Shown here in pieces: positions 7,101 to 14,250 of a DNA stretch of 15,337 nucleotides. The stretch comes from Clostridia bacterium (GTDB taxonomy: Bacteria; Bacillota; Clostridia; UMGS1883). Below the pieces are notes generated by a model that worked only from the letters and a program-made list of their open reading frames with translations, was not told the DNA's origin and made no database searches. Within the stretch, counting starts at the first letter, position 1, and every line of letters starts with the position of its first letter. Both the position numbers and the translations under genes were made by a program. The DNA lies in assembly GCA_021202495.1 (NCBI GenBank), contig JAJQCX010000181.1, forward strand, positions 1-15,337, in the 5' to 3' direction.

Positions 7101-7129
7101 ATTATAGCAAACGTTTTCATCTTTGTCAA
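7101..7129 (-). promoter_or_regulatory. Consensus sigma-A promoter of the tRNA cluster
   Basis: A perfect TTGACA (7124-7129) and a perfect TATAAT (7101-7106) are separated by 17 nt, with a TGC extended -10. This is as strong as promoters come, fitting a stable-RNA operon. Confidence 0.96.
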
Positions 7130-7318
7130 GTTTTTTGATAAATTTTTTTCATTTTCCCGAAGCTGCAATTAAAGCCATAATTACCGCCCCGAAAACAGCC
7201 CCTCCCGAAAACAGCAAAAAATGCACCGAAAAATTCACCTCAATATACTATATTCAAGCACATATTTATTGTTTCCGCAAATTATTTTATTATTAGCTCT
7301 TCCTCATCCGCTAAACGT

Positions 7319-7345
7319 TGTACGGGCGGGGCTCGCCCCCGCCCG
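7319..7345 (+). repeat. Modular repeat, copy D (GC hairpin only)
   Basis: TGTAC leads into GGGCGGGG (7324-7331) pairing with CCCCGCCC (7337-7344), a perfect 8-bp stem with a 5-nt loop, flanked by AAACGTT (7313-7319) and AACGTTT (7350-7356). It lies 46 nt past the glmS stop but lacks a T-run in that direction. Confidence 0.78.
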
Positions 7346-7390
7346 CTCTAACGTTTCAAATTTTTTATAATCCAACTCCGCTGCTTCGCT

Positions 7391-9184
7391 TTACTCCACC
7401 GTAACCGACTTTGCCAAATTCCTCGGCTTATCAATGTCTCTTCCGCGTGAAAGTGCGGCATAATACGCAATATACTGCGTCGGGACAACGCTCACAAGCG
7501 GCGTCAAAAGCTCATGCACGTCGTTTATCACAATTTTATCTCTGTGCAGACTGAGCGAACGCATTGAAATGACAAGCACCTTCGCGCCTCTCGCCCTCAC
7601 CTCTTTGATGTTGCTGCGCGTGTTGAGGTTTATATTTTCCTGCGTTATAACGGCTATAACCGGCGTATCCTTTTCAATCAGCGCAATCGTACCGTGCTTC
7701 AGCTCGCCCGCCGCAAAGCCTTCAGCCTGAATATACGAAATTTCCTTCAGTTTCAGCGCCGCCTCAAGGCAAACATAATAATCCGCACCGCGTCCGATGT
7801 AAAACGCGTTGCGCGAATCCTTCAAATATTTTTCCGCCAAATACTTATAATTTTCTCTCTCGCCGCAAATTGTCTCAATAACATTTGCCGCAACAGAAAG
7901 CTCATATTTCAAATTTATATCGTATTCTTTTCCGACCTTCGACGCCAAAATCGCGAGCACCGCAAGCTGCGCCGTATAAGCCTTTGTCGACGCAACCGCA
8001 ATCTCGGGGCCCGCATACAACAGCAGCGTATATGTCGCCTCACGCGAAAGCGTGGAGCCCTTCACATTTGTCAGCGTCAGCGTTTTATAGCCCATCTCCT
8101 TAACCTTAACCATTACGCTGCGCGAATCCGCGGTTTCGCCGCTCTGCGAAATAAATATAAAGAACGGCTTTTCGGTCAAAAGCGGCATATTGTGTACAAA
8201 TTCGCTCGCAATATACGCATCCGTCGGCTTTTTAGCCATTTTTTCAAAAAATTGCTTACCGACAAGCCCCGCGTGATAGCTCGTGCCGCACGCGATAATA
8301 TATACCTTGTCGCTCTCATTTATATCATTAATTATATTTTCATCTATGAACATTTCGCCGTCGTCATCGGTATACTGCTGAATAATTCTTCTTATAACCG
8401 AGGGCTGTTCCTCAATTTCCTTTAACATAAAGTGAGGATATGTGCCCTTCTCCGTGTCCGACAAATCAAGCTCCGCCTTAAACGGCTCACGCTCCATCTT
8501 TTTGCCGTACTCCGTGTAAATTTCAACGCCGTCCTTCGTTACAACGACGTATTCGCCGTCGTTAATCTCATAAAACATGTTCGTGTGCGCAATCATCGCC
8601 ATCGAATCGCTGCCTATCATGTTAAAGCCCTCGCCCTTGCCGATAAGCATGGGCGACTTGTTTTTCGCAGCGTAGATAACGTCGGGGTTTGTCTTATCAA
8701 GTATCGCCAACGCATACGAGCCCTGTATTTCCGCCATTATGTGGCGTATCGCCATCTCCGGATCTTCTCCCGAAGATGTAAATTTATCGAGCAGCCACGC
8801 AATAACCTCCGTGTCCGTCTCCGATTTAAATTCCACATCCGAAAGATATTTATTCCTCAAAAATTCCTCATTTTCAACAATGCCGTTATGTACAAGCACA
8901 AATCTGCCGCCCTCGTGCGGATGCGCATTGTCCTCCGTCGGCTTGCCGTGCGTCGCCCAGCGAGTGTGTCCTATGCCGCACACGCCCTGCACCGCGCTCC
9001 CGTTCTCGGTCTTTTGATACAGATTTTCAAGCTTGCCGACTGCCTTTTTAATCACAATGTCTCCGCTCGGCGCAAAAACCGCCAGCCCCGCGCTGTCATA
9101 TCCGCGGTACTCCAGCTTCGACAGCCCCTCAAGCAGTATCGGAGCCGCCTCCTCTTTTCCTATGTACCCGACTATTCCGCACAT
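7391..9184 (-). CDS. glmS: Glutamine-fructose-6-phosphate aminotransferase (isomerizing)
   Basis: It makes glucosamine-6-phosphate from fructose-6-phosphate and glutamine, the entry step to UDP-GlcNAc and peptidoglycan. The 597-residue product starts MCGIVGYIG, so the Cys after Met removal is the N-terminal nucleophile of the glutaminase domain (about 1-220, with HTRWATHG and HNGIVENE). Two SIS sugar-isomerase domains follow (CGTSYHAG, SQSGETADS; then the GRGADY and AEGFAAGELKHG region), ending in KSVTVE. ATG 9184 fits the nucleophile rule; a GTG at 9193 would put residues before the Cys. GGAAGGG lies about 8 nt upstream. It follows pcp after 31 nt on the same strand and is likely the third gene of the perR-like-pcp-glmS unit. 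There is no room for a glmS ribozyme outside pcp. Confidence 0.97.
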   Translation of the reverse strand: MCGIVGYIGKEEAAPILLEGLSKLEYRGYDSAGLAVFAPSGDIVIKKAVGKLENLYQKTENGSAVQGVCGIGHTRWATHGKPTEDNAHPHEGGRFVLVHNGIVENEEFLRNKYLSDVEFKSETDTEVIAWLLDKFTSSGEDPEMAIRHIMAEIQGSYALAILDKTNPDVIYAAKNKSPMLIGKGEGFNMIGSDSMAMIAHTNMFYEINDGEYVVVTKDGVEIYTEYGKKMEREPFKAELDLSDTEKGTYPHFMLKEIEEQPSVIRRIIQQYTDDDGEMFIDENIINDINESDKVYIIACGTSYHAGLVGKQFFEKMAKKPTDAYIASEFVHNMPLLTEKPFFIFISQSGETADSRSVMVKVKEMGYKTLTLTNVKGSTLSREATYTLLLYAGPEIAVASTKAYTAQLAVLAILASKVGKEYDINLKYELSVAANVIETICGERENYKYLAEKYLKDSRNAFYIGRGADYYVCLEAALKLKEISYIQAEGFAAGELKHGTIALIEKDTPVIAVITQENINLNTRSNIKEVRARGAKVLVISMRSLSLHRDKIVINDVHELLTPLVSVVPTQYIAYYAALSRGRDIDKPRNLAKSVTVE

Positions 9185-9215
9185 AACCGTCACCCTTCCA
9201 TATTATATAATAAAT

Positions 9216-9827
9216 TTATAATATAATTGTATTCCCCGCAGCAGCGTCAATCGCAGCCTCGACGCATTTTGCCATGATGTCACTCTCAAGCGAAAAGCCG
9301 TTCTTTCTCTGCTCCGACGCATAGGGCAAATGCATAAACGCACATCTCACGCCGCAATTGTCTTCGCTTGCAAATTTGAGCAAAAGATAAAGCATACTGT
9401 TGCACACAAACCCGCCCGCGTTGTCGCTCACATATGCCTCAACGCCGCACCCTTTAACAGCGTCCGCCATTTTCTGAACAGGCAGCGTCGAAAAATATTC
9501 TTCCTCGCCGCCCTCGCAAAGCTTTGCGCTCTTGAGGCGCACCCCCGCGTTGTCGCACATTTCGGCATTTGCGTAATTAACGCCCCTCTTCTCTGGCGTT
9601 ATTGCGCATCTTCCTCCAGCCTGCCCGAGTGCGAGCACGGCTTCGGCGTTTTCATCTTTCGCCTTTTGCCACGCAATTTCGGCGCATTTTTTATAAACCG
9701 TCGGCACAACGAGCTTGATTATTTCAACATCGCCTATCTTCTCCGGCAGCTTTTTAAGCACAATCGAAGATGCGTTTGTCTCGTCGCCGCCGAATGCGTC
9801 AAACGCAGTTACAAGAAGCTTTTTCAA
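9216..9827 (-). CDS. pcp: Pyrrolidone-carboxylate peptidase (pyroglutamyl peptidase I)
   Basis: A cytosolic C15-family cysteine peptidase that removes N-terminal pyroglutamate from peptides. The 203-residue product has the family triad: E79 in GQAGGRCAITPEKRGVN, C142 in SDNAGGFVCNSMLY and H166 in FMHLPY, each two positions before the Bacillus numbering. The start MKKLLVTAFDAFGG is typical and uses TTG at 9827. GGGAGG (9837-9842) sits 9 nt upstream, inside the end of the regulator gene, and the two genes overlap by 29 nt in different frames, suggesting translational coupling. An AT-rich stretch separates it from glmS. Why this peptidase shares an operon with a metal or peroxide regulator and glmS is not clear from the sequence. 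Confidence 0.95.
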   Translation of the reverse strand: MKKLLVTAFDAFGGDETNASSIVLKKLPEKIGDVEIIKLVVPTVYKKCAEIAWQKAKDENAEAVLALGQAGGRCAITPEKRGVNYANAEMCDNAGVRLKSAKLCEGGEEEYFSTLPVQKMADAVKGCGVEAYVSDNAGGFVCNSMLYLLLKFASEDNCGVRCAFMHLPYASEQRKNGFSLESDIMAKCVEAAIDAAAGNTIIL

Positions 9828-10206
9828 GTTTTTCCGCCTCCCTGCATTTTCCGCATACGCCGTATATCGTCAGTGCGTAATTTTCAACCTCAAAACCCTT
9901 TTCTTCAAGAGTATCAATCTCCGGCATGTCGCGCTGCGGCATAACGTCGATAATAGCTCCGCACCTGTTGCAGATAAAATGATAATGCTCGCTGACATCG
10001 CCGTCAAAATGCGACGAATCGCCGGTAAGAATCTCCCGCACCTCGCCCGCGTCTTCAAGCTTTTTTAAATTTCGGTAAACCGTTGCGGGCGACACATTCG
10101 GAAAATCCTCACGCAGCACATCGAATATTTCCTCAGCCGTCGGATGCGAAATGTCCGAATGTAATATGTCCATTATAGCGTCTCTGTGTTTACTCTTCTT
10201 TCGCAT
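9799..10206 (-). CDS. Fur-family repressor, PerR-like
   Basis: A 135-residue winged-helix metalloregulator. The helix-turn-helix includes NVSPATVYRNLKKLEDAGEV (37-56). Structural zinc would be held by C79, C82, C118 and C121 (CNRC, CGKC). The regulatory metal ligands of Bacillus PerR (H37, D85, H91, H93, D104) have matches at H21 (SHPTAEEI), D68 (HFDGD), H74 and H76 (EHYH) and D87 (AIIDVM). The Asp at the last site is as in PerR, where Fur usually has Glu. It lacks about 16 N-terminal residues of Bacillus PerR, but an in-frame TAG two codons upstream fixes the ATG; short forms are usual in Clostridia. GGAGGGGG precedes it. It would sense peroxide or metal and repress stress genes, and a candidate box overlaps its own transcription start. 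Which ligand it senses is not certain. Confidence 0.88.
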   Translation of the reverse strand: MRKKSKHRDAIMDILHSDISHPTAEEIFDVLREDFPNVSPATVYRNLKKLEDAGEVREILTGDSSHFDGDVSEHYHFICNRCGAIIDVMPQRDMPEIDTLEEKGFEVENYALTIYGVCGKCREAEKLEKASCNCV

Positions 10207-10235
10207 CTCCTACCCCCTCCATAAACCCGTTTACT

Positions 10236-10256
10236 AAATGCAATTTATTCTCATTT
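10236..10256. promoter_or_regulatory. Candidate Fur/PerR box (autoregulation)
   Basis: An imperfect inverted repeat, AAATGCAATT (10236-10245), one central T, ATTCTCATTT (10247-10256), matches at 7 of 10 paired positions. One half, TGAGAAT on the minus strand, is one base from the Fur half-site TGATAAT. It spans the predicted start of the regulator transcript (about 10253), where a bound repressor would block initiation. Confidence 0.45.
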
Positions 10257-10259
10257 ACT

Positions 10260-10288
10260 ATTCTAGCACACATCCCCGCAATATTCAA
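10260..10288 (-). promoter_or_regulatory. Sigma-A promoter of the perR-like-pcp-glmS unit
   Basis: TTGAAT (10283-10288) and TAGAAT (10260-10265) have a 17-nt spacer and a TGC extended -10 on the minus strand. Confidence 0.8.
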
Positions 10289-10379
10289 GCGAAATTTTTT
10301 CTTCGACTGCATTTATATTATTTTCCGCACTTCCTTTAACAAAATGCTAACAGTGTTTTAACATTATTTTTATTTTCGG

Positions 10380-10408
10380 TTGCAATCCTTCCGAAATTAT
10401 TGTATAAT
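10380..10408 (+). promoter_or_regulatory. Sigma-A promoter of the secreted phosphoesterase gene
   Basis: TTGCAA (10380-10385) and a perfect TATAAT (10403-10408) are separated by 17 nt. The start would fall near 10415, giving a short leader with AGGAGGG (10430-10436) before ATG 10443. Confidence 0.85.
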
Positions 10409-10442
10409 GAATCATAATCAATATTCTTCAGGAGGGATATTT

Positions 10443-13073
10443 ATGTTCTCATTCAAAAAGCTTGTCACAGCCTCCGCGCTCATGCTGATGGCAATCGTTC
10501 CGCTTTCCGTACATGCCGCCGAAAGCGACTATGTAAAGGCGGATTGGAAGTTTACCCAATCGCAGGTTGCTTCCGGCTCGATTGAATCCGGGCAAATGGT
10601 CATTACCGACGCCTCCGGCAACGGCAACGACCTCGAAATGCGCACCTACGGGTCATATTCAGACACGGCGTATTTTACCGATGAATCGCTTGAAGGCGAC
10701 GCGGGCAGCATTTTCTTAAACGGCGACGCCTCCACCGGCGGCATCGACTTTGTCACAATTGACGGCGCTCCGATAAATTCCGAGACGTTCCCCAACGGCT
10801 ATACGATTGAAATCATCTACAAAATGCCCGACGACTGGACGACGGCTGACCGCTGGACAAGCCTTCTCTCCCGTCTCGGCTCTTCCAACGGCACAATAGA
10901 TGACGAAGGAGAGGACGTCACGAGCGTCATCCATGTCTCCAACTGTAAGGAAATTCAGTTTATCCCCGCAAACCAAAACAACAAGTCCTCGCTTTCGAGC
11001 GACGTTTGGTCAATCGCGATGGATAAGGCCGAAAACTGGTACTCCATTGTCATTACATATGACAACAACACCTTTAAAACATATATCAACGGCGCGGATT
11101 CCTTCCGCAACATCGACGCAAGCGATATGCAGGGCTTATATGCCGACCCCAACGACGGTCGCTTCCGCATCGGCTCGCGCGTTAAGAGCGGCACTCCCTA
11201 CCGCTTCACACGCGGCTACATTCAGGAAATCCGTCTTTCCGACAAGGCGCTCGACCGTGAGGATTGGCTTGTCCCCAACCCCGAGGACTACGTGGGTGAA
11301 TACGGCGACGACCGCCCGTTCGACATGCCCGAAGGCGACAGCTACAACTTTGTTTTCCTGCCCGACATGCAGAACGCGACGAAATTCAAAAACGACGTCC
11401 TTGAAATCGCGGCAAACTGGATTGTTGAAAATAAAGACGAGGCGAATATCGCCGCCGTTGTCAGCCTCGGCGACAACGTGCAGGACTATTACGACACCGC
11501 GCAGTGGGAAAACATCGTCGCCGACATGAGCATCATGGCGGAGGGCGGCGTCAAAACTCTTGTCCAGCCGGGCAACCACGACACCAACGACGGAGCAAAT
11601 TATTGGTACTTCGATAAATACTTCGGTCCCGACAGCGATTTTCAGGCGCTCATTTCCGACTACGCGGAGTGCTCCTCGCCCTCGGGCACAGGCTATGTTA
11701 TGGACGTTCCCGCGGGCAGCTTCGACTACAAAGTCATAACGATAGACATGTATAAGCTCGCCGACGGCACCGACGTTTCGTGGCTCAAATCTCAGCTTTT
11801 GAAATATTCTCAAAATCCCGTTATCCTTGTCAGCCACGACATACAAAACTGCTCCGACACAGCCCCCAACGACACAAAGCTCAGCGATAAAGGCACGATT
11901 TTGTGGAATATCGTCAAGGATTATGACAACGTGTTTATGATGGTCGGCGGCCACAGCCACGGCTACGGCGTTTTAGAGCTTGAAAACTCCTACGGTCACA
12001 AGGTTTTCAGCGTGCTTGCCGATTATCAGTTCTCCTATAACGGCGGCAACGCCCTCTTCAAGTTTGCGGAATTTGACGAAGCGAACAACCAAATTCATCT
12101 CACAACATTTTCGCCCTATGTCGCAACACTTTCCGACGATGAAAAAACCTTCTTCGACGTAAATTACATGACCGGCACAGGTCACGACGACATTGTCGAA
12201 TTTAATTTCGCGGAGCGTCTCGGCTCACTCTCGGTCTATGTTCAGGGTGAAAACCTTATCGACAATTATTCCTTTGAAGAGACGACCGACGGCTGGACGA
12301 ATAACAACAACGGCACAATACAGGCTCTCTCCTCAAGCGGATGGGTTCGTTCAACAGATTATGCACACGACGGCTCCTATTCATTAAAGCAGGTCGGCTC
12401 CGGCGCGGGTGCGTCCGATATAAACTTCTGCACGTTTATCCCCATCGAGGCGGGAAAGACCTACAATCTTTCTCTTTGGGAATATTCAACCGTTTCCAAT
12501 ACCTCAGGCTACGGCAGAATGAGCGCGTTTGCCGTTGTCAGCGACATAGGCGCGCTCGGCTCGGGAATTGAAATAATGGACTGCGGCGGCTTCTCGTCAT
12601 GGTACAATAACAGCCACGGTGTTTCCCCGCGCGACAACAGCTATTCGGTCGGCTGGACGGAGCGCAGCTACATTTTTGACACAACCGACACTCCCGACGC
12701 AAAATATATTATGATAGCATACGCATGGGGCGAAGCGAATACCTTCTATATCGACGATATTTCTCTCACAGAACTCTCGTTCGAGACGGTTCAAAAGGCG
12801 CTTGTAACAGCCCTCACCGCCACGGCAAACGGTGAAACGGTGGACGTTGACGTCACATACAGCATCGACGCCTACCCCGACGCGAAGCTCATTGCCGCAG
12901 GCTACGACGAATCGGGCGAGCTTGTAGATTTCACCTACGTCTCCGACGGCTCCGCCTCTCTCACAGGCAGCACAATCTCCGAAGTCCGCGTTTTCTGCTG
13001 GGAAGGACTTGACAACATGATTCCCCTCACAAAAACAAAAGTAGCCGACGTAACACAAGGCTCCGAAGAATAA
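10443..13073 (+). CDS. Secreted multidomain protein: LamG-like, metallophosphoesterase, carbohydrate-binding-like
   Basis: An 876-residue exported protein. A signal peptide (FKKLVTASALMLMAIVPLSVHA, cut near residue 25) is followed by a concanavalin/laminin-G-like domain (about 27-275). A calcineurin-type metallophosphoesterase occupies about 300-590, with metal-site motifs PDMQ (D308), GDN (D344), GNHD (378-380), SHD (H465) and GHSHG (504-506). The first motif has Gln where many relatives have His. A jelly-roll, CBM_4_9-like segment (about 602-776; IDNYSFEETTDGW, FYIDDISL) and a beta-rich tail of about 90 residues close it. No LPXTG motif, late membrane helix or S-layer repeats are visible, so it is likely released or held by glycan binding. 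The substrate is unknown. ATG 10443 is set by AGGAGGG 6 nt upstream; earlier in-frame ATGs lie upstream of that site. It is monocistronic. Confidence 0.88.
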   Translation: MFSFKKLVTASALMLMAIVPLSVHAAESDYVKADWKFTQSQVASGSIESGQMVITDASGNGNDLEMRTYGSYSDTAYFTDESLEGDAGSIFLNGDASTGGIDFVTIDGAPINSETFPNGYTIEIIYKMPDDWTTADRWTSLLSRLGSSNGTIDDEGEDVTSVIHVSNCKEIQFIPANQNNKSSLSSDVWSIAMDKAENWYSIVITYDNNTFKTYINGADSFRNIDASDMQGLYADPNDGRFRIGSRVKSGTPYRFTRGYIQEIRLSDKALDREDWLVPNPEDYVGEYGDDRPFDMPEGDSYNFVFLPDMQNATKFKNDVLEIAANWIVENKDEANIAAVVSLGDNVQDYYDTAQWENIVADMSIMAEGGVKTLVQPGNHDTNDGANYWYFDKYFGPDSDFQALISDYAECSSPSGTGYVMDVPAGSFDYKVITIDMYKLADGTDVSWLKSQLLKYSQNPVILVSHDIQNCSDTAPNDTKLSDKGTILWNIVKDYDNVFMMVGGHSHGYGVLELENSYGHKVFSVLADYQFSYNGGNALFKFAEFDEANNQIHLTTFSPYVATLSDDEKTFFDVNYMTGTGHDDIVEFNFAERLGSLSVYVQGENLIDNYSFEETTDGWTNNNNGTIQALSSSGWVRSTDYAHDGSYSLKQVGSGAGASDINFCTFIPIEAGKTYNLSLWEYSTVSNTSGYGRMSAFAVVSDIGALGSGIEIMDCGGFSSWYNNSHGVSPRDNSYSVGWTERSYIFDTTDTPDAKYIMIAYAWGEANTFYIDDISLTELSFETVQKALVTALTATANGETVDVDVTYSIDAYPDAKLIAAGYDESGELVDFTYVSDGSASLTGSTISEVRVFCWEGLDNMIPLTKTKVADVTQGSEE

Positions 13074-13075
13074 AC

Positions 13076-13102
13076 AAAAAAGAGGTCACCTTTTTCGTGA
13101 CC
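13076..13102 (-). terminator. Putative terminator for transcripts arriving from the right
   Basis: GGTCAC (13084-13089) pairs with GTGACC (13097-13102). On the minus strand the hairpin is followed by TC and six T residues. It may end the ATPase/TOPRIM transcript, though it lies about 240 nt past the last ORF. Confidence 0.5.
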
Positions 13103-13110
13103 CCCACTCG

Positions 13111-13146
13111 GCGCAGCAGCCCAACCGGCCGCTGCGCTGTTTTTTT
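13111..13146 (+). terminator. Rho-independent terminator of the secreted phosphoesterase gene
   Basis: GCGCAGC (13111-13117) pairs with GCTGCGC (13131-13137), followed by TG and seven T residues (13140-13146). Confidence 0.85.
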
Positions 13147-13225
13147 GCCTTTATTTATTCCAAAAAATCTTACCTTCCCAATTGCGTCCGATAACGATGA
13201 CCTGATGTTTTCCGCCGCACTTGGC

Positions 13226-13251
13226 TGTACGGGCGGGGCTTGTCCCCGCCC
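13226..13251 (+). repeat. Modular repeat, copy E (GC hairpin only)
   Basis: TGTAC leads into GGGCGGGG (13231-13238), loop CTTGT, CCCCGCCC (13244-13251): a perfect 8-bp stem. The rest of 13147-13338 shows no coding potential. Confidence 0.78.
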
Positions 13252-13338
13252 ACGGTCTGCCACCGCACTTCCATCACCCATGCCCTTTTCAGCAAGCGTT
13301 TTTATTGAATTTCAATATTAAGTAGAATTCATATTAGC

Positions 13339-13494
13339 CTACTCTGCTGCATCAGCCAGCTTTTGCAGTACTCTGCAGTTAACTTCAAGATAATACTTAA
13401 GTTCAGCAGTGTTCAAATCATCATTTTCCCATTCATCAAACGTCTCATCCATATCCGCAAGTCTTTGCATCATATCCGAATATTCGCCAAGCAA
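13339..13494 (-). CDS. Small acidic ORF or C-terminal remnant of a larger protein
   Basis: Directly after the stop codon of the TOPRIM-like gene, in the same frame, the minus strand reads on as 51 residues from a TTG (13494) to TAG (13339-13341). The product includes GEYSDMMQRLADMDETFDEW and LNTAELKYYLEVNCRVLQKL and ends ADAAE. The helical, acidic pattern with ELKYYLEV looks like real protein. It resembles what I remember of the C-terminal ends of secreted Clostridia proteins (DUF6591-like), which are much longer. A weak GGAG lies 12 nt before the TTG. It may therefore be a small gene translated after its neighbour, or the 3' remnant of a gene cut when the ATPase/TOPRIM segment arrived. I cannot decide between these. 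Confidence 0.5.
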   Translation of the reverse strand: MLGEYSDMMQRLADMDETFDEWENDDLNTAELKYYLEVNCRVLQKLADAAE

Positions 13495-13497
13495 TAT

Positions 13498-14250
13498 TTA
13501 TTCAATCTCCAAAATTCCCATCTGCAGCAGTGCCAGCGTCATCATAGAAAACAGCCTGAATCCCTCTCCCGATAAATATTCCGCCTCCTGCTTCGTGAAA
13601 ACAGCATGACTTGCGGGAGCAAACTCATCAATATCAAACTCAACATTTTCGCTTTCCAAATACTTTAAAAATTCATTGGCAGCTTTAATAATTGTCGCAT
13701 CCGAAATTTTATTTGTCTGAATATCCCTGTTTTCTCCGATAAATGCCTTTGCATCCTTGCCGAGTTTAAAACGAAGAGATCTGCTGTCGTCCTTGAAATT
13801 TGAGATAATGTAGCTTTCAATGCTCGGATAACTCAAAAGAAGCTGTCCCGCTTTGTAGTAGTCCTCATTGTCATACGGATTTGCTAAAAAGCGAATATAA
13901 TTTTCAATCATCTCCGAATTGGTATTAGATTGCGGGTCACGGTCAAACAGATAATAAATTGCGGATTGGTCTGTCGGAAATTGATACTTTTCACGCAGCA
14001 CATCAAAAACATCGTCCAAGTATTTGTCATCACTGATGTCCCGAATATTGCTGTCACGGGTATTGATAACCGCAACGCGCGAAAAACGATCCCGCTCGCT
14101 TATATAATAGTCAGGCGTATTTCTCTTTTTTGCAATGTAGCTGTACCCTAAAATATTCTGAAAGATTCGCTGCAAAATAACAAACTCGGTTTTACTGCCT
14201 TCCACAATAAAGAGCACTCTGCCTATATGCTTATCCTTATTAAGCCTCAT
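13498..14250 (-). CDS. TOPRIM/RloB-like protein, likely effector of a two-gene defence system
   Basis: A 250-residue protein with a TOPRIM-like signature: VLFIVEGSKTE (12-22, candidate metal-binding E17), YYLFDRDPQSN (99-109; D103 and D105 as the DxD pair), and LLLSYPSIESYIISNF (137-152). This order, an EGxxTE strand then an acidic pair, is seen in RloB-like and OLD-family nucleases, so cleavage of nucleic acid is the likely but unproven activity. Its start codon overlaps the stop of the ATPase gene by ATGA, and GAGAGG lies 7 nt upstream, so the pair is tightly coupled. In the AbiL and RloA/RloB anti-phage systems a similar ATPase is paired with a small partner of this kind; assignment to one of them is inference. 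The segment is more AT-rich than the genes to the left. Confidence 0.7.
   Translation of the reverse strand: MRLNKDKHIGRVLFIVEGSKTEFVILQRIFQNILGYSYIAKKRNTPDYYISERDRFSRVAVINTRDSNIRDISDDKYLDDVFDVLREKYQFPTDQSAIYYLFDRDPQSNTNSEMIENYIRFLANPYDNEDYYKAGQLLLSYPSIESYIISNFKDDSRSLRFKLGKDAKAFIGENRDIQTNKISDATIIKAANEFLKYLESENVEFDIDEFAPASHAVFTKQEAEYLSGEGFRLFSMMTLALLQMGILEIE

Larger units (their letters stand above)
7064..7390. other. Intergenic region between tRNA cluster and glmS
   Basis: It holds the tRNA leader and promoter at the left and repeat copy D at the right. The middle (about 7140-7300) is AT-rich sequence in which I see no gene, RNA motif or clear terminator. Confidence 0.6.

Noticed and set aside
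7319..7345. GC hairpin D as the glmS terminator
   Set aside because: No T-run follows on the minus strand, and the same hairpin recurs at places unrelated to gene ends.
9185..9215. glmS ribozyme upstream of glmS
   Set aside because: The gap to pcp is only 31 nt and AT-rich, far shorter than the ribozyme, and I see no such structure at the end of pcp.
8432..9226. Long plus-strand open frame opposite glmS (and similar ones at 7694-8425 and 4577-5311)
   Set aside because: They are antisense to strongly identified genes, very rich in Arg, His and Leu, lack good ribosome sites and show no domain pattern.
11136..11960. Minus-strand open frame of 274 codons inside the phosphoesterase gene
   Set aside because: It is the reverse complement of conserved phosphoesterase motifs and has a repetitive Val/Ala/Asp composition, as expected of a shadow frame.
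13304..13316. ATTGAA-T-TTCAAT palindrome as a terminator for the right-hand operon
   Set aside because: It has a 1-nt loop, is AT-rich, and no T-run follows in the minus direction; it may be chance.
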